Shown piece by piece: positions 1 to 6,194 of a DNA stretch of 10,352 nucleotides. The stretch spans positions 1 to 10,352 of the forward strand of contig JADGRK010000057.1 of the NCBI GenBank assembly GCA_017880985.1. Reading direction: 5' to 3'. The first letter of the stretch is position 1. Every line of letters starts with the position of its first letter. The notes below the pieces were generated by a model. It did no database searches. It saw only the letters and a list, made by a program, of their open reading frames with translations, and was not told where the DNA came from. Source of the stretch: Rhodoferax sp. GTDB lineage: Bacteria > Pseudomonadota > Gammaproteobacteria > Burkholderiales > Burkholderiaceae_C. The position numbers were made by a program, and so were the translations under genes.

Positions 1-1136
1 TGGTCGATGAACTCGTTGGCGATGCGTCGCATGTGCGCGGCCGGTACGTCGCAGATCGTCGCTGCCCATTCGGGGGAATAGGGCCGCATGTGTTCGACCA
101 GACGCGTGAAGGCGGTGCTGCCGGCAAGCAAGCCCTCGGCCAGGATTTCTTCGTCGGGGCCGATCTCGATGGCATCGACCTTGTAGCTGCCTTCAATCGC
201 CTCCTGCAGAGCCGGGCTGTCGTGTACCCGTACGCCCGCGCTGGCCCCGTCCCAGACCAGGGGCTTGCGACTGCCGCGCTCACGCAAGTAATAGCCGTGC
301 GGTCCAACGAGATAGGGCGAGGCGGTGCGCCCGGCCAGGAACGCCACGTCCAGGCGAGCGCGCGGCACCTCGTGCAGCAGCACGTGGATCAGCGCGTAGA
401 GGAAGGCTGCGTCGGTCTTGGGCTTGATCGGCACCCACTGCGCCGAGCAGGCGCCAGTCACCGACAGATGCGGCTCGACCTGCACGCGCTTCAAGCCGCG
501 CAGGCGCGCCGCAGAGTGTCGCCAGACACCGATCACCCCGCCCGAGGCTTCTATATTGGAGCCGCAGGAGATCAGGTAATTGCACAGCGGCGTGTCGGGC
601 GTGACGATGAAGGCGCGGTGCCAGAACTCGCCATACAGGTGCTCGGAGTGGTAGCACTTGACGCCCTGGCCGGAGCCGAATCCCATGTCAACGGTGCCCC
701 AGGCAGAGAGGAAGGCCGGCAAGGTGCCCATGTAGGACTGCGGCGTACCCGCGCCACCAAAGCTGGCAGCCACCCTTGGGTAGCCCGAGGCGTCGAGGAT
801 GCCTTCGGCGCGCACCGCGTTGAGCTTGGCGCCGATCAGCTCGAAGGCCTCGTCCCAGGTGATCGGCACAAAGCCCGGGTCTTGATCGCGTCCCTTCAAC
901 GGGTTGCTGCGCTTCATCGGCGTAAGCACTCGGTTCGGGTTGTAGGTCTTCTGCACCAGGCCGTACGCCTTGACGCAGACCTTGCCGCCACCCGGGTGGA
1001 CGTCGGCGGCGCAAAAATTGGGCTCGACCTCGGTCGCTACACCCTGTTCTACTTTGACGGTGAGCAAGTCGGGCCCGGCGACGCACTGGTAACAGTAGGT
1101 TGGGACGTGTTTCACGTCCTTCGATTCAACTTTCAT
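1..1136 (-). CDS. padB: Molybdopterin oxidoreductase, PadB-like phenylacetyl-CoA:acceptor oxidoreductase catalytic subunit (partial, C-terminus beyond left edge)
   Basis: About 378 codons are visible and the frame is open through base 1, so this is only the N-terminal part of a protein that in the PadB family is around 90 kDa. It begins MKVESKDVKHVPTYCYQC, the [4Fe-4S] domain of the DMSO-reductase superfamily. C15, C18 and C54 (in GKVCVKAYG) align with three of the four usual cluster ligands, while the third position is Pro22. The usual NP-hR-h-PMKR stretch (66-76) and a TWDEAFELI helix follow. C161 in GVKCYHSEH is a plausible Mo ligand, and the MGD-binding region follows. By family knowledge PadB oxidises phenylacetyl-CoA to phenylglyoxylate and feeds electrons to Fe-S (PadC) and membrane (PadD) partners, which would lie off the left edge. 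The ATG is preceded by GGAAAAG at 7-nt spacing. The superfamily is certain. The PadB assignment rests on sequence style and on the phenylglyoxylate dehydrogenase-type genes nearby. Another aromatic or hydrocarbon Mo enzyme remains possible. Confidence 0.75.
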   Translation of the reverse strand, partial: MKVESKDVKHVPTYCYQCVAGPDLLTVKVEQGVATEVEPNFCAADVHPGGGKVCVKAYGLVQKTYNPNRVLTPMKRSNPLKGRDQDPGFVPITWDEAFELIGAKLNAVRAEGILDASGYPRVAASFGGAGTPQSYMGTLPAFLSAWGTVDMGFGSGQGVKCYHSEHLYGEFWHRAFIVTPDTPLCNYLISCGSNIEASGGVIGVWRHSAARLRGLKRVQVEPHLSVTGACSAQWVPIKPKTDAAFLYALIHVLLHEVPRARLDVAFLAGRTASPYLVGPHGYYLRERGSRKPLVWDGASAGVRVHDSPALQEAIEGSYKVDAIEIGPDEEILAEGLLAGSTAFTRLVEHMRPYSPEWAATICDVPAAHMRRIANEFID

Positions 1137-1275
1137 GAGACGTCTTTTCCAATGCCAAATGAGTCGCAACCCAAACCCTTTGGTGCTGGGCTTGCGCGAA
1201 TAGATAGTTCACACGGCAGCGTTCAAGGGTTGATTGGGGAGCGAATAACAACCCATTGGCAAATGAACTTCTCAT
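1126..1275 (-). other. Possible 49-codon leader ORF overlapping the padB-like start
   Basis: An ATG at 1275 (minus strand) follows AAGGA at 8-nt spacing and opens a 49-residue frame, MRSSFANGLLFAPQSTLERC onwards. Its TGA at 1128-1126 lies just inside the padB-like gene, an 11-nt overlap. The arrangement would allow translational coupling. The peptide resembles no family I know, has no signal peptide or clear domain, and may be chance coding in the leader. No other gene accounts for this stretch. Confidence 0.2.
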
Positions 1276-1315
1276 GGCAAATATCCTTATCATTGTGCGG
1301 TCATGCTACCCGCTA

Positions 1316-1328
1316 TTGAGACACTCAA
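1316..1328. promoter_or_regulatory. Short palindrome TTGAG-ACA-CTCAA, possible operator
   Basis: Perfect 5-bp inverted arms TTGAG/CTCAA are separated by three bases in the divergent intergenic region. The arms resemble those of the FNR-like box at 1392-1405, but the 3-bp spacer does not fit FNR/CRP dimers. If the padB-like promoter lies near 1357, this site would be just downstream of its start. The function is unknown and a chance occurrence is possible. Confidence 0.25.
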
Positions 1329-1362
1329 ACCGGTCCTGGCGGGATACAAATGGCTATTTTCA

Positions 1363-1382
1363 GCATTCTTGCACTAGAATGC
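1363..1382. promoter_or_regulatory. 20-bp palindromic operator candidate between divergent genes
   Basis: GCATTCT and AGAATGC form a perfect 7-bp inverted repeat around a 6-bp spacer. The right arm contains TAGAAT (1375-1380), a 5/6 match to a sigma-70 -10 box reading toward the acetyltransferase gene. The left arm contains AAGAAT on the minus strand (1370-1365), a weaker -10 candidate for the padB-like gene. A repressor bound here would block both promoters. The neighbouring Rrf2 regulator is the obvious candidate, since such proteins bind palindromes of this size as dimers. The inverted repeat is directly visible; its role is inferred. Confidence 0.5.
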
Positions 1383-1391
1383 AATAATTAG

Positions 1392-1405
1392 TTGAGGTAC
1401 ATCAA
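1392..1405. promoter_or_regulatory. FNR/Anr-like box TTGAG-GTAC-ATCAA
   Basis: The site matches the FNR consensus TTGAT-N4-ATCAA at 9 of 10 positions. Read on the minus strand it is TTGAT-GTAC-CTCAA. Its centre (1398.5) is about 30 bp upstream of the minus-strand AAGAAT at 1370-1365, the geometry of a class II FNR-activated promoter driving the padB-like gene. On the plus strand it overlaps the GAGGT ribosome-binding site of the acetyltransferase gene, so part of the match could be explained by that site alone. Confidence 0.4.
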
Positions 1406-1407
1406 AG

Positions 1408-1944
1408 ATGAGCAAAATTGCCGCCTCCAGTGCGCCACTTAAACGCCGCATTGGAAAGCCCAAAACTGCGGTGGCGAAGCCGACGCCAAAGCCGATTACC
1501 GGGGACTTGAGTATTCGACCAGTGCGACCGGACGAACTCGCCGCCGTGATCGCCATTGACGCGCTGGTGACGGGCATTGAAAAACGCGCTTATTGGAATT
1601 CGCTTTACCGACGCTATGCCGACGCGGTGGCCACTGGCCAGCATTTTCTGGTCGCACTGCGTGGCACCGAAGTGATTGGCTTTGCAATTGGCGAGGTGCG
1701 CGACTGGGAGTTCGGCTCGCCGCCCTGTGGCTGGGTGTTTGCGATTGACGTGCGGCCAGACGCGCGTCTGGCCGGCGTAGCCAGCGAATTGCTCAAGGCC
1801 ATCTGTGATAACTTCAGGCGCGTCGGTGTCAACAAGGTGCGTACCATGCTGTCGCGCGACAACACCTTGATTCTTTCCTTCTTTCGCAGCCAGGGCATGA
1901 TGATTGGCCCGTTTATCCCGCTGGAACTTGATCTTGATGCCTGA
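1408..1944 (+). CDS. GNAT-family N-acetyltransferase (BadL-like)
   Basis: A 178-residue protein with a GNAT core from about residue 34 (LSIRPVRPDELAAVIAID) to 175. The beta4-alpha3 acetyl-CoA pyrophosphate loop is R120-L-A-G-V-A125, fitting the Q/R-x-x-G-x-G/A pattern, after the strand GWVFAIDV. Residues 1-32 form a basic Lys/Pro/Ala-rich tail (KPKTAVAKPTPKP) that looks disordered. The ATG has GAGGT 9 nt upstream. The gene is 31 bp upstream of an Rrf2 regulator on the same strand, so the two are likely co-transcribed. The closest parallel I know is the R. palustris badL-badM pair, where BadL acetylates aminobenzoates and the product relieves repression by BadM. A small-molecule acetyltransferase that produces or destroys an effector for the regulator is therefore plausible. 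A protein lysine acetyltransferase acting on CoA ligases is an alternative. The GNAT fold is clear; substrate and BadL orthology are inferred. Confidence 0.85.
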   Translation: MSKIAASSAPLKRRIGKPKTAVAKPTPKPITGDLSIRPVRPDELAAVIAIDALVTGIEKRAYWNSLYRRYADAVATGQHFLVALRGTEVIGFAIGEVRDWEFGSPPCGWVFAIDVRPDARLAGVASELLKAICDNFRRVGVNKVRTMLSRDNTLILSFFRSQGMMIGPFIPLELDLDA

Positions 1945-1956
1945 ATAATTTACAAA

Positions 1957-1967
1957 AAACATTGTTT
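1957..1967. promoter_or_regulatory. AAACA-T-TGTTT palindrome upstream of the Rrf2 gene
   Basis: Perfect 5-bp inverted arms lie in the 31-bp AT-rich gap, 8 bp before the regulator's ATG. No Shine-Dalgarno sequence is visible there. It could be an autoregulatory site or an RNA feature limiting translation. It is short and AT-rich, so chance is a real possibility. Confidence 0.2.
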
Positions 1968-1975
1968 GAATTGCC

Positions 1976-2431
1976 ATGAAGTTACAACAGAGTACGCGTC
2001 TTGCGCTATACAGCCTGCTGGAATTTGCCGCTGATCCGCAGCGCCAGATTTCGGCTGCCGAAATCGCGCAAAAATACGCCGTGTCGTCACACCATTTGGC
2101 CAAGGTGTTGGCTGAACTCGCGCGCGTTGGCATGGTGCAGTCGGTCCGAGGTGTCGGCGGCGGGTACCGTTTCATCGGTAACGCCCGGCGTCTGACGTTG
2201 ATGGATGTGATTTCGCGCTTTGAAGACGTGCTGCCGCCAGAGCGTTTGCCCAGCAACGCTACACCGGTCGGCCAGGCCTTGACTGCGGTGTTGTCCGAGA
2301 TTGACGAAATCGCCAAGGCCTCGATGAGTTCGATTACCCTGGCGACCATGCTCGGCATCATCGCGCGCCAGCAGGCCGTCACACCAGTGCTTACATCTTC
2401 CAAAGGCATAGCCAGGCGTCCCACGGATTAA
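1976..2431 (+). CDS. Rrf2-family transcriptional regulator without cysteines (BadM-like)
   Basis: A 151-residue protein of typical Rrf2 length. The N-terminal winged helix is diagnostic: MKLQQSTRLALYSLLEFA, then AAEIAQKYAVSSHHLAKVLAELARVGMVQS (27-56) and the wing RGVGGGYRF (58-66). A dimerisation helix follows at about 104-130. The IscR/NsrR/RirA cluster loop should contain three cysteines, but the protein has none, so an Fe-S cluster is excluded. It more likely senses a small ligand or acts constitutively, like the BadM type that represses benzoyl-CoA reductase genes in R. palustris. It follows the GNAT gene in a likely two-gene operon and converges on padI with only 9 bp between stop codons. 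The ATG lacks a clear Shine-Dalgarno sequence but fits the family's conserved N-terminus. The target is likely the divergent region at 1137-1407; this is inference. Confidence 0.88.
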   Translation: MKLQQSTRLALYSLLEFAADPQRQISAAEIAQKYAVSSHHLAKVLAELARVGMVQSVRGVGGGYRFIGNARRLTLMDVISRFEDVLPPERLPSNATPVGQALTAVLSEIDEIAKASMSSITLATMLGIIARQQAVTPVLTSSKGIARRPTD

Positions 2432-2440
2432 TCTGGTGTC

Positions 2441-3349
2441 TCAGATGGCTGTGGCCATGCTGGCTTTGGACTGACTCGCCGCAGCGCGTTGTTGCAAGGT
2501 GGCCCAGCCGTCATCGATTTCGGCCTGCAGCGTTTCAATATCGGCGCTCGCCATGTTCCGGTAACGGCGTTGCAGCGCCAGGTAATCGGCGACCGGGCGC
2601 GTCTTGGAAGTGTGGTTGAGTGTGTAGTGATGGCCGTCCTCAACTTCATAAAGAGGGAAGGTGCCAGATTCGACAGCGTAACGTGCTGTAGTCAAGCCGG
2701 CGTCGTCGGCTACGCCCCAGCCGTCCATGCACGGGATCAGCAGCGTGATGATGCGGGTGCCCTGCATCTTCTTGGCCTTTTCGACCTTGCGCAGCAGGTC
2801 TGGCAGATGGCCGACGCTGGCGGTGGCCACATAGGGAACTCGGTGCGCGGCCATGATCTCGGTCAGGTTCTTCTTGCGTGAGGTCTTGCCCGCTGGGGTT
2901 GACCCAGTACGCGCGAAATGCGGTGTGGACGAGGACTTCTGGGCACCGGTGTTCATGTAGCCTTCGTTGTCCAGACAGAAATAGATGAAATCCTCATTGC
3001 GCTCCGCCGCCGAGGACAGGCACTGAAAGCCGATGTCGTAGGTACCGCCGTCGCCGGCCAATACGATCACCTGAGTACCCTGCTTGCCTTGGACGTCGAG
3101 TGCGCGGCGCAGCCCGGTGGCCGCGGCGGCGCTGGATTCGAGTGTCGGCTGATACACGGGGATGCGCAGCGAACTGTAGGGCTGCGCCCCAGCAATGATG
3201 GCCATGCAAGAAGGCGGAATCACGGCCATGGTATTGGGTCCCATGGCGGTCAGGACGTGGCGCACCGTCAGGGCGTCGATGCAGCCCGGGCAGGCTGCGT
3301 GCCCAGAGCAGAGCATCGGTTCCTGGTTGGCTTGTTCGATTCTGATCAT
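2441..3349 (-). CDS. padI: 2-oxoacid oxidoreductase beta subunit, TPP-binding (phenylglyoxylate dehydrogenase PadI-like)
   Basis: A 302-residue beta subunit of the pyruvate:ferredoxin oxidoreductase superfamily, carrying thiamine diphosphate and the proximal [4Fe-4S] cluster. Cluster ligands are C20-x2-C23 (AACPGC), C48 (PPSC) and C207 (LLIPCMDGW). The TPP/Mg motif starts at G99-D100-G101 and closes with D127-N128-E129-x-Y131 and TGAQ. The protein ends shortly after an arginine-rich YLALQRRYRNM segment. The ATG at 3349 is preferred to the upstream GTG at 3367 because AAGGTG sits 6 nt before it and it lies 5 nt after the padG stop. By family it decarboxylates the 2-oxoacid on TPP and passes electrons through Fe-S centres. 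Phenylglyoxylate as substrate is inferred from the PadB-like neighbour and the resemblance to Azoarcus evansii PadEFGHI. Pyruvate or another aromatic 2-oxoacid cannot be excluded from sequence alone. It is the last gene of its operon. Confidence 0.85.
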   Translation of the reverse strand: MIRIEQANQEPMLCSGHAACPGCIDALTVRHVLTAMGPNTMAVIPPSCMAIIAGAQPYSSLRIPVYQPTLESSAAAATGLRRALDVQGKQGTQVIVLAGDGGTYDIGFQCLSSAAERNEDFIYFCLDNEGYMNTGAQKSSSTPHFARTGSTPAGKTSRKKNLTEIMAAHRVPYVATASVGHLPDLLRKVEKAKKMQGTRIITLLIPCMDGWGVADDAGLTTARYAVESGTFPLYEVEDGHHYTLNHTSKTRPVADYLALQRRYRNMASADIETLQAEIDDGWATLQQRAAASQSKASMATAI

Positions 3350-3354
3350 GTTGT

Positions 3355-4512
3355 TCACCTTACCCACTGTGACTCGCTCTGCGCTTCGTTCTGAACGGCC
3401 CGTTTGACGAACTCGACAATCTTCGCTGGCGATACGTTGACACCGCCAACGCCGGCCAGCAGGCCGTGGATGCGGGGTGGGGCCACAGTTCCATACAGGG
3501 CAGAGCGCAGTTCCTGATGCAGAACGCCGCCGTGGCCGGGTGAGTAGTTGCGATCAAGCACGATGACTTCGTCAACCCCGGTCAGCGCCTCACGCAGCTC
3601 AAGCGCTGGCAGTGGCCTGAACAGCCGCACCTTGACCAAGCCGATGGCTTCTCCGGCCTCGCGCATGGCATCCACGGCGTCCCGTGCCGTGCCGCACATG
3701 CTACCCATGGTGACAATGACGGTGCGCGCACCGTCGCAGCGGTAACGCTCAATCACGCCGTAGCTGCGGCCGGTCAGTTGGGCCCATTCGTGATCCGCCT
3801 GCGCGGCCAGTGCCGGTACCCGCGCCATGGCCTCGCCGAGGTCCTGGCGGTGGCGATAAAACATGTCCTGCGAGACCACATTGCCCCAGGATTCCACCTT
3901 GTCGGTGTCAAGCCGGTGCGGTGGGTCAAAGGCCGGTAAATAGCCATCGACCAGCTCCTGCTTTGGCACCATCACCGGTTCCAGCGCGTGGGAGACGTAA
4001 AACGCGTCGAGATTGACCATGGTCGGCACCAGCACCTGTTCGGCAACGCGAAAGGCTTGAAGCACGCTGTCGAGTGCTTCCTGGGCGCTTTCCACGTAGT
4101 ACTGAATCCAGCCGGTATCACGCTGGGACAGGCTGTCGGTCTGGTCGGGCCAGAAGGCCCAGGGCGAAGCGACGGTGCGATTGACGTTGACCAGCACGAT
4201 CGGCGCGCGCGCGCCGCTGGCGTAGTGCAACAACTCGTGCATCAACAGCAAACCCTGTGAGGCGGTGGCGGTAAACACCCGCGTTCCGACCAGTGAGGCC
4301 GGAATGCAGGCCGACATCACGGAGTGCTCAGACTCTGGCGTGATGATTTCGGCATCAAAGCTGCCATCGGCCGCAAACTCGGTGAGTTGTTCCAGTATTG
4401 GCGTTTGCGGTGTGATCGGATACACAGGAACCACCTTGGGTCGCGCCAGACGGGCGCCCCAGGCCACTGCCTGGTTGCCGGTCAGCAGCATGGAATTCGT
4501 GGGCGTACTCAT
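3355..4512 (-). CDS. padG: 2-oxoacid oxidoreductase alpha subunit (phenylglyoxylate dehydrogenase PadG-like)
   Basis: A 385-residue alpha subunit (POR N-terminal domain plus domain II). YPITPQTP (31-38) is the hallmark substrate-side motif. TPESEHS (58-64) contains the acidic residue that activates TPP, and SLSQRDTGW (127-135) is a conserved interface segment. Domain II begins around residue 250, with the VRLFRPLP signature at 295-302 and a GHGG loop near 326. The ATG at 4512 overlaps the padH stop as ATGA, and AGGAGG lies 7 nt upstream, which settles the start; the open frame running upstream to 4686 is only overlap with padH. In the complex, alpha and beta form the decarboxylation site and CoA captures the acyl group, giving benzoyl-CoA if the substrate is phenylglyoxylate. 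The family assignment is firm; substrate specificity comes from context. Confidence 0.85.
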   Translation of the reverse strand: MSTPTNSMLLTGNQAVAWGARLARPKVVPVYPITPQTPILEQLTEFAADGSFDAEIITPESEHSVMSACIPASLVGTRVFTATASQGLLLMHELLHYASGARAPIVLVNVNRTVASPWAFWPDQTDSLSQRDTGWIQYYVESAQEALDSVLQAFRVAEQVLVPTMVNLDAFYVSHALEPVMVPKQELVDGYLPAFDPPHRLDTDKVESWGNVVSQDMFYRHRQDLGEAMARVPALAAQADHEWAQLTGRSYGVIERYRCDGARTVIVTMGSMCGTARDAVDAMREAGEAIGLVKVRLFRPLPALELREALTGVDEVIVLDRNYSPGHGGVLHQELRSALYGTVAPPRIHGLLAGVGGVNVSPAKIVEFVKRAVQNEAQSESQWVR

Positions 4513-6194
4513 CGCAGTTCCTCCTGCATCGTCATGGAGCCGGTCGGACATTCCTTGATGCACAGACCGCAACCTTTGCAGTAATCGGTCAGCACCGTGT
4601 ATCCGTTGACTACACGTTTGACAGCCATATCCGGGCAGTACACCACGCAGTTGTCGCAGTAGATGCACGTGCCGCAGGAGAAGCAACGTTCGCTCTCGCT
4701 GAGCGCCTGCGCAAGGTCCAGGCCAAGCTGGACCTCGGCGTCGCGGGACAGGCGTTCATGGGCCTCCAGCAATTGGGTCTGGGCGCGCTCATGCTTGGGG
4801 TGATAGTAGGTGCTGATGGATGCCAGGGACACCACGGGCTCGCTACTGGTGACGGTGCTGGCACTTGACCCGCTCTGGCGCTGGCGCAACTCGCGTGCGA
4901 TGGCCTGCGCCGCGCGCTGGCCCATACCGATGGCTTCAGTAACAAAGCGTGCCATGCTGGCCATATCGCCGCCGGCGTAAACGCCGACTGTGCTGGTGGC
5001 GAGCTGTTTATCGGTCTGGAGCAATCCGCCTGCGGCGGCGAAGCCCTCGCCCAGGACCGAGAGATCGGGGTCCTGGCCGATGGACGTGACGATGGCGTCG
5101 GCCGCGATGGTGAAGCTGCTGTCTTGAATGGCGGTCAGCGTGAACTGTCCGCGTTGGGCGCCGGCGACAAATGCCACCTTGGCGCATGTCAGTGTCAGGC
5201 CGCTAGCGCCGCCATGGCTCACACCATCCAGCCGCGCACCGTCAAGCAGGGTGATCCCCTCCTCCAGCGCTTCCAGCACTTCTTCGGCCTGGGCCGGCAT
5301 TTGGGCGCGCTGTTCCAGGGCCAAAAGGGTCACGTCGTGGCCAAGACGGCGTGCACTGCGTGCTGCGTCCAGCGCGGCACTGCCGCCGCCGATCACCACC
5401 AGCCGCCGGCCCAGCGTTACTGGCTGGCCCGCGTTGGCGCCGGCCAGATAAGTGGCGCCGTCGCAGACCCAGGTTTGCGCGTAGTCCAGTGCCGGCAGGC
5501 GCTTTTGCCGCGCGGCGCCCAAGGCCAGGTAGAGCGCATCGTGCTGCTCGCGCAGGCGTTTGAAATCGTTGGCAGTCTCGATTGGGTGCCCGCAATTCAC
5601 CTTGACGCCCATTGCGACGATGCGTGCGATTTCACCGTCGAGCACGTTGCGCGCCAGTCGGTAGGCGGGGATGCCGTAACGCATCAACCCACCCAACTCA
5701 GCCTTCGCCTCATAGAGCGTGACGGCAAAGCCCATGCTGCGCAATTGAAAAGCGGCTGACAAGCCTGACGGACCGCCACCTACGATGGCAACATGGCCCG
5801 GCTGCGCCGGTGCCGCAGGTTCAAAGCCCCAGGCTTGCGCCAGCGCCTGATCGCCCACGAAGCGCTCGAGTTTGCAGATTGAGAGTGCCTCGTCGTAACC
5901 GGCGCGGTTGCATGCCGCCTCGCATGGGTGGTGGCAGATACGCCCGGCGATGGCCGGGAAGGGGTTGTGGCGAGCCAGAACTTGCCAGGCGCCGTGGAAA
6001 TCGCGCGCTCGCGCCAGTCCGATCCATTCTGCGATGTCGCCGTTCACGGGGCAGGCGCGGTGGCAGGGTGCCGGGGCCTTGATGTGCATGGCCAGGGACG
6101 CGCGCCAGGTGCCGGTCTTGATGGTGTCGGTGCTGCCGGTGGTCCAGGTCGTGGGAATGAGTGCCGAAATTGTGGCTGGAATGGGGGCGTTCAT
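4509..6194 (-). CDS. padH: NAD(P)/FAD oxidoreductase with N-terminal Fe-S domain and C-terminal ferredoxin (delta-type) domain; PadH-like
   Basis: A 561-residue electron-transfer subunit with three parts. Residues about 40-115 form a GltD/DPYD-type Fe-S domain with C44, C48, C87, C91, C95 and C107. Residues about 134-435 form the flavin module, with FAD motif G139-GGPSG144, a GG-LMRYGIP loop (168-175), NAD(P) motif G269-GGSAA274 and the closing FAD segment VYAGGDMA (405-412). Residues 504-561 form a two-cluster ferredoxin: C510/C513/C516/C520 and C539/C542/C545/C549, plus extra C504 and C507. In A. evansii phenylglyoxylate dehydrogenase the ferredoxin-like delta subunit and the NADH-reactive subunit are separate proteins. 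Here the delta-type domain is fused, and the protein is longer than I would expect for PadH alone. It should pass electrons from the alpha/beta clusters to NAD+. The ATG at 6194 overlaps the padE stop as ATGA, which is preferred to the upstream in-frame start at 6239. Confidence 0.8.
   Translation of the reverse strand: MNAPIPATISALIPTTWTTGSTDTIKTGTWRASLAMHIKAPAPCHRACPVNGDIAEWIGLARARDFHGAWQVLARHNPFPAIAGRICHHPCEAACNRAGYDEALSICKLERFVGDQALAQAWGFEPAAPAQPGHVAIVGGGPSGLSAAFQLRSMGFAVTLYEAKAELGGLMRYGIPAYRLARNVLDGEIARIVAMGVKVNCGHPIETANDFKRLREQHDALYLALGAARQKRLPALDYAQTWVCDGATYLAGANAGQPVTLGRRLVVIGGGSAALDAARSARRLGHDVTLLALEQRAQMPAQAEEVLEALEEGITLLDGARLDGVSHGGASGLTLTCAKVAFVAGAQRGQFTLTAIQDSSFTIAADAIVTSIGQDPDLSVLGEGFAAAGGLLQTDKQLATSTVGVYAGGDMASMARFVTEAIGMGQRAAQAIARELRQRQSGSSASTVTSSEPVVSLASISTYYHPKHERAQTQLLEAHERLSRDAEVQLGLDLAQALSESERCFSCGTCIYCDNCVVYCPDMAVKRVVNGYTVLTDYCKGCGLCIKECPTGSMTMQEELR

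Noticed and set aside
33..1319. 428-codon open frame on the plus strand
   Set aside because: It is antisense to the PadB-like gene, whose cofactor motifs are unmistakable. The plus frame has no recognisable domain and is arginine/glycine/alanine-rich as GC-rich shadows are.
1402..2424. 340-codon open frame on the minus strand
   Set aside because: It is antisense across both the GNAT and Rrf2 genes, which have clear family motifs; the frame has none.
1976..2431. IscR or NsrR identity for the Rrf2 protein
   Set aside because: The three cluster cysteines are absent and no isc or NO-detoxification genes are nearby.
4513..4686. N-terminal extension of the alpha subunit up to 4686
   Set aside because: The stretch is the ferredoxin-coding end of padH read in another frame. 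The ATG at 4512 has an AGGAGG site and the ATGA overlap.
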